Positions 17,663 through 25,832 of a stretch of 64,000 bases of DNA are shown here, piece after piece. A program made the position numbers and the translations under genes. Positions within the stretch are counted from its first letter, which is position 1. Each line of letters begins with the position of its first letter. Under the pieces are notes generated by a model. The model was not told where the DNA came from, searched no databases, and saw nothing but the letters and a program-made list of their open reading frames with translations. The DNA is from Skermanella aerolata KACC 11604 (GTDB lineage: Bacteria > Pseudomonadota > Alphaproteobacteria > Azospirillales > Azospirillaceae), in assembly GCF_000936425.1 (NCBI RefSeq), contig NZ_AVFK01000008.1:186001-250000 (forward strand), in the 5' to 3' direction.

Positions 17663-18289
17663 TCAGCCCGATGGCGGTGAAATGCCGGATTCGAGCGCCA
17701 TCCGGACGAGCTGCGACAAACTGCGCGCCTGCATCTTCTCCATGACCCGCGCGCGGTGGATCTCCACGGTACGCGGACTGATGTCGAGGTCGAAGGCGAT
17801 GACCTTGTTGGCGCGTCCGGCTACCAGCCCTTCCAGCACCTCCCGCTCGCGGGGAGTGAGGGAAGCCAGCCGCTGGGCGATTTCCGGATTGGCTGCGGGC
17901 CGCAATTCGAGCGCGCGGCGGACGGTTTCGATGATGACGGTGTCGTCGAACGGCTTCTCGATGAAATCGACGGCGCCGGCTTTCATGGCCCGCACCGCCA
18001 GAGGCACGTCGGCATGCCCGGTCATCACGATGACCGGAAGCTGGCGATTGCCGGCCGCAAGACTTTCCTGAACTTCGATGCCGCTCATTTCCGGCATGCG
18101 CACGTCGATCAGCAGGCAGCCCGGCCGTCCGGGTGCGGAAGAGCCGAGGAAATCCAGCGGCGATGCAAAGGCTTCGACCGTGAAGCCGGCGGATTCCATC
18201 AGGATCTGAAGCGAATCGCGTACGGCGTCGTCATCGTCCAGGATGAAGACGGTCGGTTGCCCATTGTTCTCAGCAGGTGTCGTCATCAT
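17663..18289 (-). CDS. fixJ: Two-component response regulator FixJ
   Basis: 208 aa. The receiver domain occupies residues 12-125 with acidic residues at 18-21, phosphoacceptor Asp62 ([12 protein letters not shown]), Thr90 (VMTG) and Lys112 (FIEKPFDD). A LuxR/FixJ-type helix-turn-helix follows ([43 protein letters not shown]). Phosphorylation by FixL would enable DNA binding and activation of microaerobic genes such as fixK. The start codon lies inside the end of fixL (20-base overlap), so the pair is translationally linked. Length and motifs are ordinary for FixJ. FixJ-like sites occur upstream of the fixK-like gene in this window. Confidence 0.92.
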   Translation of the reverse strand: MMTTPAENNGQPTVFILDDDDAVRDSLQILMESAGFTVEAFASPLDFLGSSAPGRPGCLLIDVRMPEMSGIEVQESLAAGNRQLPVIVMTGHADVPLAVRAMKAGAVDFIEKPFDDTVIIETVRRALELRPAANPEIAQRLASLTPREREVLEGLVAGRANKVIAFDLDISPRTVEIHRARVMEKMQARSLSQLVRMALESGISPPSG

Positions 18290-19802
18290 GATTCTCGGGA
18301 CGGGCGGTTTCGACCGTGAAATGGAAAGTGACGCCGCCATCCGGATTCGGCGTGGCCCACAGGCGGCCGCCATGGGCGTCGATGATCGAGCGGGATATCG
18401 ACAGGCCCAGTCCCATGCCCTTCTGCTTGGTGGTGATGAAGGGCTGGAACAGGTTGGCCGCCACGACCGGAGCCAGACCGGGTCCGGTATCGCTGACGGT
18501 CACTTCCACCATGTCGTCATACGCTGCCGCCGTGCCTATCGTCAGGTCGCGGACAGGTGACTGGATCAGTGCCTCCATCGCGTTGCGGACCAGATTGAGC
18601 ACCACCTGCTGGATCTGGATCCTATCGATCCAGACCGGCGGGGCATTCGGCGCCAGTTGGAAGTTTACCCGGATATTCTCCTGCTTGGCGCCGACCAGTG
18701 CAAGAGCGCTGGCTTCCTCCACGACCTTGTTGATGGCTTCCAAGGTCCGGTCGGTCTGCCCCTTTTCGATGAAGTCGCGCATCCGACGGATGATCTGACC
18801 GGCGCGGACCGCCTGCGCCACCGCCTTGTCCATGGTTTCCAGGACCTTGGGCGAAGGCTTGGTTTCGGCCGCGTCCATCATGCGGCGGCAGGCTTTGACA
18901 TAGTTGGTGATGGCTGTCAGGGGCTGGTTGAGTTCATGCGCCAGCGTGGACGACATCTGGCCCATCGCGCTGAAGCGGGACACGTGCAACAGCTCGCTTT
19001 GCAGGTCCTGAAGCCGCTTTTCCGCGTGCTGGTGCTCGGTCAGGTCACGTACGAAGCCGGTGAACAGCCGGCGGCCGCCAAGATTTACCTCACCGACGGC
19101 CAGATCCATCGGGAACGTGGCGCCGTCGGCCCGCTTGCCGACGACGACCCGGCCGATGCCGATGATCCGCTTCTCGCCGGTCGTCAGATAGTGGTCCATG
19201 TAGCCGTCATGGGCGGCGCGGTAGGGCGCCGGCATCAGGATGCTGACGTTCCGGCCGACCACGTCGGTCGAGGAGTACCCGAACAGGCGCTCGGCGGCAG
19301 GGCTGAAGGACTCGATGGTTCCCAGATCGTCGATCACGATGATCGCATCCGGAACCGTCTCCAGGATGGATGTCAGGCGAGCCTTTCGCTCCAGCAGGTC
19401 GTTTTCAAACTGCTTTCGTTGCGTGATGTCGCGAAGGATGCCGATGAAGACCTTGCCGTCGCCGCTGCCGGCCTCTCCAACCGAAAGTTCGAGTGGAAAG
19501 ACCGTCCCGTCCTTGCGCCGGCCATGGACTTCCCGCCCGATGCCGATGATGCGGCGATGCCCGGTTTCATGGTAGTTGCGGAGATATGTATCATGCTCCT
19601 CCTGGTAGGGAGCGGGCATCAGCATCTTGACGTTCCGACCGACGACTTCATGGGTCTCATAGCCGAACAGGCGCAGGCAAGCGGGATTGCAGGTCTGAAC
19701 CCGACCGGTACAATCGATGATGACTATACCGTCGGGAGCAGTCTCAATCAGCGTTTGCAGCTTAAGATCATCCGCCGGTGATTGGGAGGGCTGGCTGTCC
19801 AC
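18270..19802 (-). CDS. fixL: Oxygen-sensor histidine kinase FixL with two PAS domains
   Basis: 510 aa, no transmembrane segments, so a soluble FixL. PAS1 spans about 12-128 and PAS2 about 142-255, followed by HisKA with phosphoacceptor His289 ([10 protein letters not shown]) and a HATPase domain with [18 protein letters not shown] and [11 protein letters not shown]. In Bradyrhizobium FixL the heme ligand is His200 and the signalling Arg is 220. Here both PAS domains keep that spacing: His70/Arg90 in PAS1 and His198/Arg218 in PAS2, each inside a matching HD-Y...IIGIGR context. Both could therefore bind heme. The start is a GTG without a strong ribosome-binding site, so it is somewhat uncertain. 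Confidence 0.92.
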   Translation of the reverse strand: MDSQPSQSPADDLKLQTLIETAPDGIVIIDCTGRVQTCNPACLRLFGYETHEVVGRNVKMLMPAPYQEEHDTYLRNYHETGHRRIIGIGREVHGRRKDGTVFPLELSVGEAGSGDGKVFIGILRDITQRKQFENDLLERKARLTSILETVPDAIIVIDDLGTIESFSPAAERLFGYSSTDVVGRNVSILMPAPYRAAHDGYMDHYLTTGEKRIIGIGRVVVGKRADGATFPMDLAVGEVNLGGRRLFTGFVRDLTEHQHAEKRLQDLQSELLHVSRFSAMGQMSSTLAHELNQPLTAITNYVKACRRMMDAAETKPSPKVLETMDKAVAQAVRAGQIIRRMRDFIEKGQTDRTLEAINKVVEEASALALVGAKQENIRVNFQLAPNAPPVWIDRIQIQQVVLNLVRNAMEALIQSPVRDLTIGTAAAYDDMVEVTVSDTGPGLAPVVAANLFQPFITTKQKGMGLGLSISRSIIDAHGGRLWATPNPDGGVTFHFTVETARPENHDDDTC

Positions 19803-19880
19803 GTTTATTATGCTCTGGCGCGTCCATGTGAGTCAGGAGCTTACCAGAAAAATTGTACGGGAGGGTCTATTCAACCCCAT

Positions 19881-19925
19881 CCCGGTCAAAAAAGCCGAGC
19901 CCGGTCAAAAGGTTCATGTTTGACC
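19881..19925. promoter_or_regulatory. GGTCAAA repeat array upstream of the TRAP operon
   Basis: CCCGGTCAAAA occurs at 19881-19891 and 19900-19910, and the second copy forms an inverted repeat with TTTGACC at 19919-19925 (7-bp arms, 9-base spacer). Three half-sites in 45 bases, in the 200-base gap between fixL and the divergent TRAP genes, look like an operator. The regulator is unknown. Confidence 0.45.
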
Positions 19926-20010
19926 TTTATCCATCCCCTGCTAAACCTTCTCTTAATAACGGACGGCTCAGCCGAGAAGCCGTAACGATGGAACCGGGAG
20001 GTCCGAAGCT

Positions 20011-20988
20011 ATGAAGATGACACGATGGGTCGCCGCGTGCGCCCTCACGCTATCCACCACATTCGCTTTCGCCGCATCGTCACAGGCGGAGACGGTTCTT
20101 CAACTTGGGCACCCGACGGCATCGGCGTCCCATTACGGCGTCGCCGCGGCGACTTTGGGCGACGAGCTGGCGAAGCGCAGCAATGGCAAGTTCAAGGTCG
20201 TCTCGACTCCCAACGGCGCCGAGCGGGAAATGATCGAGAGCGCGCAGATCGGCACGCTCGATCTGGTGGTGACCTCGACCGGACCGGTCGGCAACTTCGT
20301 GCCGGAAGTGGCGATCGTCGATATTCCCTTCCTGTTCAAGGATTATCAGCACGCCCGTGCCGTGCTCGACGGTCCGATCGGCCAGGACATGCTGAAGCTG
20401 TTCCCCGCCAAGGGGATCGAGGCGTTGGCCTGGGGTGAAAATGGCTTCCGGCACATCACCAACAGCAAGCGGCCGATCAATACTCCGGCGGATGCCAAGG
20501 GCCTGAAGGTCAGGACCATGGAAAACCAGGTCCACATGACCGCTTTCCGCCAGTTGGGCGTCCTGCCGACCCCGATGGCGTTCACCGAGGTCTTCACGGC
20601 CCTTCAGCAGGGTACGGTCGATGGGCAGGAGAACCCGATTCCGGTCATCACGTCCTCCAAGTTCGCCCAGGTGCAGAAGTATCTGACGATGACCGGGCAC
20701 GTCTATTCGCCGGCCATGATCCTGATGGCGAAATCGACCTATGACGGCCTGTCGGCCGACGAACAGAAGATGTTCCACGAAGCGGCGGCCGTCGCGGCAA
20801 AGGCGATGCGCGAGAAGGTCGCTTCGGTGGAAGCCAACGGCGTCGCCGAACTGCGGGCCGCCGGCATGGAGGTGATCACCGACGTCGACCGTACGAAGTT
20901 CCAGGAAGCGCTGGAGCCGGCCTATGCCGAGTACTCGAAGAAGTTCGGCAAGGACAAGATCGACCAGATCCGCAATTACGCACCCTGA
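20011..20988 (+). CDS. dctP: TRAP transporter substrate-binding protein DctP
   Basis: 325-aa periplasmic DctP-family protein. The signal peptide MKMTRWVAACALTLSTTFAFAASSQA precedes ETVLQLGHPTASASHYG. The family signature region GFRHITNSKRPINTPADAKGLKVRTMENQVHMTAFRQLG contains the conserved Arg that clamps the substrate carboxylate. PMAFTEVFTALQQGTVDGQENP is the other DctP hallmark. It delivers an organic acid to the DctQM membrane subunits that follow at once. GGGAGG lies upstream of the ATG. Substrate likely a C4-dicarboxylate or other carboxylate; not resolvable from sequence. Confidence 0.95.
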   Translation: MKMTRWVAACALTLSTTFAFAASSQAETVLQLGHPTASASHYGVAAATLGDELAKRSNGKFKVVSTPNGAEREMIESAQIGTLDLVVTSTGPVGNFVPEVAIVDIPFLFKDYQHARAVLDGPIGQDMLKLFPAKGIEALAWGENGFRHITNSKRPINTPADAKGLKVRTMENQVHMTAFRQLGVLPTPMAFTEVFTALQQGTVDGQENPIPVITSSKFAQVQKYLTMTGHVYSPAMILMAKSTYDGLSADEQKMFHEAAAVAAKAMREKVASVEANGVAELRAAGMEVITDVDRTKFQEALEPAYAEYSKKFGKDKIDQIRNYAP

Positions 20989-21000
20989 TCCGCGAAATTC

Positions 21001-21495
21001 ATGATCCGGATCTTTCTGCGCGTCGAAGGGGTGATCAACTGGGTGATCGGCCATGCGGCGTCCGCCTGCCTCGTGGTCGCGGCCGTGTCCGCGTTCTATC
21101 AGGTCATCACCCGCTTCATCTTCGAACAGCCGTCCACCTGGTCGGAGGCGCTTACCCGCACCTGCCTGATCTGGATGGTCTTCCTGGGCATCACCATCGC
21201 ATTCCGGCACGGTGCGCTGGTGGCGATTGATCTGGCCTACCGGTCGGTATCCGGCCGGTTGCAAAGCCTGTTGCAGGGCTTCATCACGCTCGGCAGCCTT
21301 GCGCTGCTGGGCGTGATCCTGTGGTTCGGCATCCAGATGACATGGCGGGTGCGGTTCCAGACACTGGCCGGGCTGGAGGTTCCGATCGCATGGGCCTACG
21401 CCGCCTTGCCTGTGGGAGCGTTCTTCAGTCTGCTCGCCGTGGCGGCCCACTATTTCGACCGCCGCACGGCTGCCCTTGAGGAGACCGCGACATGA
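21001..21495 (+). CDS. dctQ: TRAP transporter small permease subunit DctQ
   Basis: 164 aa with four transmembrane helices, as expected for DctQ. The sequence PSTWSEALTRTCLIWMVFLGITIAFRHGALVAID is the conserved core of the family (the E-X2-R and W-X5-G region). It starts 12 bases after dctP, and its stop overlaps the dctM start (ATGA at 21492-21495), so the membrane subunits are translationally coupled. It scaffolds the elevator domain of DctM in the inner membrane. Confidence 0.93.
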   Translation: MIRIFLRVEGVINWVIGHAASACLVVAAVSAFYQVITRFIFEQPSTWSEALTRTCLIWMVFLGITIAFRHGALVAIDLAYRSVSGRLQSLLQGFITLGSLALLGVILWFGIQMTWRVRFQTLAGLEVPIAWAYAALPVGAFFSLLAVAAHYFDRRTAALEETAT

Positions 21496-22766
21496 GCACG
21501 ACCATCCTCATAACGATGCTCGTGCTGTTCGCGCTCAGCGTTCCCATCGCCGTCTCGATCGGACTGGCGAGCGTGGTCGGCATCGCGGGGTTCACCAACC
21601 TTCCGCTGCTGCTGGTAGCCCAGCAACTCTTCGTCTCGCTCGACCGCTATCCGCTGGCGGCGATCCCTTTCTTCATCCTGGCCGGCAACCTGATGGAAGT
21701 CGGCGGCATATCCGGGCGGCTGGTCGATTTCGCCAAATCGATCGTCGGCGGCGTTCAGGGCGGTCTTGCCTGCACCTGCGTCCTGACATGCATGATCTTC
21801 GCGGCGGTATCAGGTTCCAGCGTCGCGACGACCTTCGCGATCGGCGCGATCCTGATCCCCGCCATGGTCCGTCACGGCTATCCCGCTCCCTTTGCTGCAG
21901 CTCTCCAGGCGACGTCCGCGGAACTCGGCGTCATCATCCCGCCGTCCATCCCGATGATCCTCTACGCCGTGTCGGCGGAGGTCTCGATTGGCGAGTTATT
22001 CATCGCGGGCATCGGACCGGGCATCCTGATCGCGGCCGCACTCATCCTGTTCGTCTATGTCTGGTGCCGTATCAAGGGGCTGGGCAAGAACGACAGGGAA
22101 GGGCAGCTCGGTTTCACCGCCGCGTTGAAAAGGTCGGCCCTGGCGCTCCTGATGCCGGTCGTGATTATCGGCGGCATCTACGGCGGCGTCTTCACTCCCA
22201 CCGAGGCTTCCGTCGTCGCGGTCTTCTATGCGCTGGTCGTCGGCATGGTCGTCTACCGCGAGATCAGGTTCGCGGATCTCGGGCCGATCCTGCGGAAGAG
22301 CGTGATATCGTCCGCAATCATTATGTTCATCATCGCCAATGCCGGGCTGTTCAGCTTCCTGATCAACCGTGCCGGCGTACCTGTCGCCGTCGGCGAGTGG
22401 CTGGTCCAGACTATCGCAACAGGCGCCGGTTTCCTGCTGGCGGTCAACGCCTTCCTGTTCGTGCTCGGCATGTTCGTCGAAACCTCGGCCGCGATCATCG
22501 TGCTGGCGCCGATCCTGGCACCGGTCGCCAGCCATTTCGGGATCGATCCGATCCATTTCGGCCTGATCATGGTGGTCAATCTGGCGATGGGCATGATCAC
22601 GCCGCCCTTCGGCGTAAATCTGTTCGCCGCCTGTCAGGTCGCCCGCATTCCGCTGGACCGGATCGTGGCGCCCTTGCTGCCGTTCGTGCTGGTGATCCTG
22701 ACCTGCCTGATGATCGTGACCTACGTGCCCGAAGTATCGTTGCTGTTCCGCGATCTGCTGTACTGA
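21492..22766 (+). CDS. dctM: TRAP transporter large permease subunit DctM
   Basis: 424 aa, about 11-12 transmembrane helices, typical DctM length. Conserved segments are PLAAIPFFILAGNLMEVGG, the ion-binding ISGSSVATT-like stretch FAAVSGSSVATTFAIG, GVIIPPSIPMILYAVSAE and the second-repeat GMITPPFGVNLFAAC. This subunit carries the sodium-coupled elevator that moves the substrate. It is the last gene of the TRAP operon; the DUF72 gene follows 39 bases later and may be read through. Confidence 0.95.
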   Translation: MSTTILITMLVLFALSVPIAVSIGLASVVGIAGFTNLPLLLVAQQLFVSLDRYPLAAIPFFILAGNLMEVGGISGRLVDFAKSIVGGVQGGLACTCVLTCMIFAAVSGSSVATTFAIGAILIPAMVRHGYPAPFAAALQATSAELGVIIPPSIPMILYAVSAEVSIGELFIAGIGPGILIAAALILFVYVWCRIKGLGKNDREGQLGFTAALKRSALALLMPVVIIGGIYGGVFTPTEASVVAVFYALVVGMVVYREIRFADLGPILRKSVISSAIIMFIIANAGLFSFLINRAGVPVAVGEWLVQTIATGAGFLLAVNAFLFVLGMFVETSAAIIVLAPILAPVASHFGIDPIHFGLIMVVNLAMGMITPPFGVNLFAACQVARIPLDRIVAPLLPFVLVILTCLMIVTYVPEVSLLFRDLLY

Positions 22767-22805
22767 TGCCGGAAACCAAAACGCTCATGGCGCGGTTGAG
22801 GCGGC

Positions 22806-23558
22806 ATGAGCGTATTTCCTGTATTCGTCGGCTGTGCCGGCTGGTCGATCCCAAAGCAGCATGCCGGCTGGTTCCCGCCTGACGGCAGCCATCTGGAGCG
22901 CTATGCGCGTTTTCTCCCGGCGGTCGAGATCAACAGCTCGTTCTACCGTCCGCACAAGCCGGCGACCTATGCCCGCTGGGCCGCATCCGTGCCGGACGGC
23001 TTCCGGTTCGCGGTCAAGGTGCCCAAGCTCATCACCCACGAATCGCGGCTGGCTGGCTGCGCCGATCCGCTCGACCGCTTCCTCGGCGAGGTCCGCTTCC
23101 TTAACGACCGCCTCGGTCCCCTGCTGGTCCAGCTTCCCCCCAGTTTTCCGTTCGACCCTAACCGCATCAAGGCGTTCCTGGGGCTTCTCCGCGACCGTTT
23201 CGACGGGGAGGTCGTATGGGAACCTCGGCATCCCAGCTGGTTCATCGACGCCGGTCCGGACCGGATGCTGGCAAAGTTCCGCGTGGCCCGCGTCGCGGCC
23301 GATCCGGGCGGCGAGCCTCCGGGTGGCTGGAACGGCCTGATCTATCACCGGCTTCACGGGTCGCCCGAGATCTATCATTCCGACTATGCGCCGGACCGCC
23401 TGCCCGGTATCGCGCGGATGGTCGAAGCCGATGCGGCGAAGGCGCCGGTCTGGTGCATTTTCGACAATACCGCCCTTGGGGCCGCTACCCATAACGCCTG
23501 CGTCATCTGGGAGAGACTTTATTTGGAAAGCGGAAAGGAATTGCGATTAAAAGGTTGA
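22806..23558 (+). CDS. DUF72 domain protein (YecE-like)
   Basis: 250 aa of the DUF72 family, a TIM-barrel-like fold of unknown biochemical function. Family marks visible are VGCAGWSIPKQH near the N-terminus, YARFLPAVEINSSFYRPHKPATYARWAASVPDGFRFAVKVPKLITH, the FLNDRLGPLLVQLPPSF segment, and the late VWCIFDNTALGAATHNA region. Length is usual. The start ATG sits in the right arm of an 8-bp inverted repeat (CGCTCATG at 22782-22789, CATGAGCG at 22805-22812), which might modulate translation. It may be co-transcribed with the TRAP genes, but no functional link is known. Confidence 0.85.
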   Translation: MSVFPVFVGCAGWSIPKQHAGWFPPDGSHLERYARFLPAVEINSSFYRPHKPATYARWAASVPDGFRFAVKVPKLITHESRLAGCADPLDRFLGEVRFLNDRLGPLLVQLPPSFPFDPNRIKAFLGLLRDRFDGEVVWEPRHPSWFIDAGPDRMLAKFRVARVAADPGGEPPGGWNGLIYHRLHGSPEIYHSDYAPDRLPGIARMVEADAAKAPVWCIFDNTALGAATHNACVIWERLYLESGKELRLKG

Positions 23559-23626
23559 CCCAAATTCCGGTGCGCGCGATCAATGACCGCCCAAAGGGGC
23601 ACCTTCAGACAGGCAAGCAGATTAGA

Positions 23627-24016
23627 ATGAGCGATACTCAAAACTTCTCCGATACCCCGATTTCCAAGCTGGATAGTGCTCTCGCCCGTATTGACCGGGT
23701 GATCGACAGCGTGTCGAAGAAGCTGGACGAGCAGCGCTACGAACACCGCACCGTCGTCGAGGAGCGCGACAGCGCCCGGGCCGAGCTGGACGAGCTGCGC
23801 CGCAAATACGAAGAGTTGCAGTCCAAGGCCGACCACGCAGCCGACCGGATCGAAGCTCTGATCGGGATCGTCGAGCGCAGCTTCCCCGAACTGGCAAGCG
23901 CAGTCGCCGGCGATCTCAACGGCGCCGATCTCGACGGCGGCGGACAGTTCAACCAAGGCGACCAGAACTATAATCAGGGTAGCGGAAACCAGCCGCAGCA
24001 GTCCTACGGCTACTGA
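23627..24016 (+). CDS. DUF4164-type coiled-coil protein with Gln/Asn/Gly-rich tail
   Basis: About 129 aa. Residues 10-75 are a continuous heptad coiled coil (KLDSALARIDRVIDSVSKKL, VVEERDSARAELDELRRKYEELQSKADHAADRIEALIGIVE). This resembles DUF4164, small coiled-coil proteins common in alphaproteobacteria. The C-terminal 35 residues are unusual: low complexity, rich in Gly, Gln, Asn and Tyr and without Lys or Arg. The ATG at 23627 gives the best N-terminus; an upstream in-frame start overlaps DUF72. No clear Shine-Dalgarno is seen. Cytoplasmic; function unknown. Confidence 0.65.
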   Translation: MSDTQNFSDTPISKLDSALARIDRVIDSVSKKLDEQRYEHRTVVEERDSARAELDELRRKYEELQSKADHAADRIEALIGIVERSFPELASAVAGDLNGADLDGGGQFNQGDQNYNQGSGNQPQQSYGY

Positions 24017-24026
24017 TGCCGAAGCT

Positions 24027-24082
24027 GGAAGCATGACTTCGTTCCTTAACATCGTCGAAACGAACGGACCCGTCATGCTTCC
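24027..24082 (+). terminator. Long hairpin downstream of the DUF4164 gene
   Basis: The arms GGAAGCATGAC (24027-24037) and GTCATGCTTCC (24072-24082) pair over 11 bp, and an inner pair TTCGTT (24038-24043) with AACGAA (24059-24064) extends the stem. It starts 10 bases after the DUF4164 stop and about 100 bases before the lytic transglycosylase gene. There is no U-tract, so termination is likely but unproven. Confidence 0.5.
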
Positions 24083-24186
24083 GCTCCTTGGGCAGGGTAG
24101 GGGGCTTGCTTGCGGACGAAACTGTTGACCGGAAACCCAAACGATATTATTAGCTTATAGCCCTGTCCTTACATAACAGTTGAGCC

Positions 24187-25242
24187 ATGCCGCATCCGAC
24201 GCCGTTCCGTGACGCTCCGGCCAAACGACTTCGCGGGACTGTGCCACGCGGCGGATCGATCGGCATCACCCTCGCACTCGCGGCGTCGCTGCTGAGCGCC
24301 TGTTCAAGCTCCCCATCGACCGACCGGACCAGCCCGGCAGCTTCGGGCGCCTATAGCGGCGGACTTTCCGGCGACCCCTGGGCATCCCACATAGCCGAGG
24401 CATCCCAGCGGTTCGACGTTCCGGAGCAATGGATTCGCGCCGTGATGAAGGTGGAGAGCGGCGGCCGTACCCATATGAACGGCAGGCCGATCGTCAGCAG
24501 GGCCGGTGCCATGGGCCTCATGCAGGTCATGCCCTCCACCTACGAGGAACTCCGCACCAAACACGGCCTGGGCTCCGATCCGTTCGAGCCGCGTGACAAC
24601 ATCATGGCCGGAACAGCCTATCTGCGGGAGATGTACGAAAAGTTCGGTTCTCCAGGATTTCTCGCGGCCTACAATGCCGGCCCCGGCCGCTATGGCGAAT
24701 ATCTGACAGGCGACCGCGGCCTTCCGTCCGAAACCCGCAACTACGTTGCCATGATCTCCCCGAACCTCGCCGGCGTCGAACCGACCCGGCGGGTTTCCGA
24801 CACGATGTTCGCGGCAGTGCCTTCCCCGCGCATTCCGGATCGTACGGTCATAGCCGCCGCCGTAGCGCCGCCGTCCCGTCCCGTCGTCGTGGCATCCGCC
24901 CTTCCCATCGCCCAAGTGCCGGTGGCACCCCTCCCGTCGGCGCGGCCAAGGCCCGCTCCATCGTCGGTGCCGGTACAACTGGCCTCCGCGCCGGTCGGTG
25001 ACTGGGGCATCCAAGTCGGCGCCTTCCGGTCGCCGACCGAAAGCAACAAAGCCGTCGAGGATGCCCGTCGTGCGGTTCCCGACCTGCTGACGCCCGCCCG
25101 CGTCTATGTGATGGAAGTGAATACGCCCGCCGGCCGTCTTTACCGCGCGCGCCTCATCGGCGTCTCATCCGCCAGTGCCGACCGTGCCTGCGCCCGCCTT
25201 TCCAGTCAGGGTGCCGCCTGCATGACTGTTTCGCCGTCGTAA
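24187..25242 (+). CDS. Lytic transglycosylase lipoprotein with SLT and SPOR domains
   Basis: 351 aa. The N-terminus carries a late signal peptide with lipobox LLSAC (lipidated Cys39), so it is membrane-anchored in the periplasm. The SLT domain runs about 65-195, with catalytic Glu90 in VMKVESGG, then GAMGLMQVMPSTYEEL and FLAAYNAGPGRY. A Pro/Ala-rich linker leads to a SPOR domain (about 272-351: WGIQVGAFRSPTESNKAVEDAR...YRARLIG). It would cleave peptidoglycan glycan strands to 1,6-anhydro products, and SPOR would direct it to denuded glycans, for example at the septum. The start is the ATG at 24187; the signal's n-region is long, so a later start is possible but none has a better ribosome-binding site. 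Confidence 0.9.
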   Translation: MPHPTPFRDAPAKRLRGTVPRGGSIGITLALAASLLSACSSSPSTDRTSPAASGAYSGGLSGDPWASHIAEASQRFDVPEQWIRAVMKVESGGRTHMNGRPIVSRAGAMGLMQVMPSTYEELRTKHGLGSDPFEPRDNIMAGTAYLREMYEKFGSPGFLAAYNAGPGRYGEYLTGDRGLPSETRNYVAMISPNLAGVEPTRRVSDTMFAAVPSPRIPDRTVIAAAVAPPSRPVVVASALPIAQVPVAPLPSARPRPAPSSVPVQLASAPVGDWGIQVGAFRSPTESNKAVEDARRAVPDLLTPARVYVMEVNTPAGRLYRARLIGVSSASADRACARLSSQGAACMTVSPS

Positions 25243-25271
25243 GGCAGTGTTAGCGGCGGTCGGGCAGGAAC

Positions 25272-25736
25272 CTACCGCTGGACCGGGCAGGGCACCTTCG
25301 GGTTGTCGTGCATCCGGAACCGGCCGTATAGCGGATCATTCGTGCTGACGCAGAGAGTGTAGCCCTCCGGCACGCCGGCCGGATCGAGAACCAGCCTGAT
25401 TCTGAACCCGGAATAGGCCAGTCCCGGATCGCCGACGGTTCCGGCGACATCGGGACGTGCGACGGCCTCGACTTCGACTCGGGAAACCGGCAGATCAGTA
25501 TCGAGTTGGATCATGCCGCCGTTTCCGTCGCCGGAAGACAGCTTGCCCCAGCCTTCGAGGACCACGTCCTGTCCGGCGGTGAACTTGTCGATGTGCCCGG
25601 CGATAGTGAGTTTCTGAAGCGCCGCGATTTCCCGCAGGTTCGAATTGATGGCGATGATCGGCTCGACCGGCCCTGCAAAACAGGCAGAAGCATGGAAGCA
25701 GACGGTCAGCAGAGCGGTGGCGGCAGGTCTTCTCAT
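25272..25736 (-). CDS. Secreted protein of unknown function
   Basis: 154 aa. A signal peptide (MRRPAATALLTVCFHASACFAG) precedes a small predicted beta-rich domain with ALQKLTIAGHIDKFTAGQDVVLEGWGKLSSGD and a pair of cysteines near the C-terminus (LCVST and VPCPVQR) that could form a disulfide. No family recognised. It converges with the SLT/SPOR gene (30-base gap) and is downstream of the phospholipase D gene on the same strand, with 96 bases between. Confidence 0.6.
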   Translation of the reverse strand: MRRPAATALLTVCFHASACFAGPVEPIIAINSNLREIAALQKLTIAGHIDKFTAGQDVVLEGWGKLSSGDGNGGMIQLDTDLPVSRVEVEAVARPDVAGTVGDPGLAYSGFRIRLVLDPAGVPEGYTLCVSTNDPLYGRFRMHDNPKVPCPVQR

Positions 25737-25832
25737 GGGGTGCTCGGTCAGGGATAGGGCGGTGAGGAGTACACCTCTCCACCGCCCCCGGACACAAGCA
25801 TTATCGGGCCGCCGGCCGCTGGCCCGAATCCG

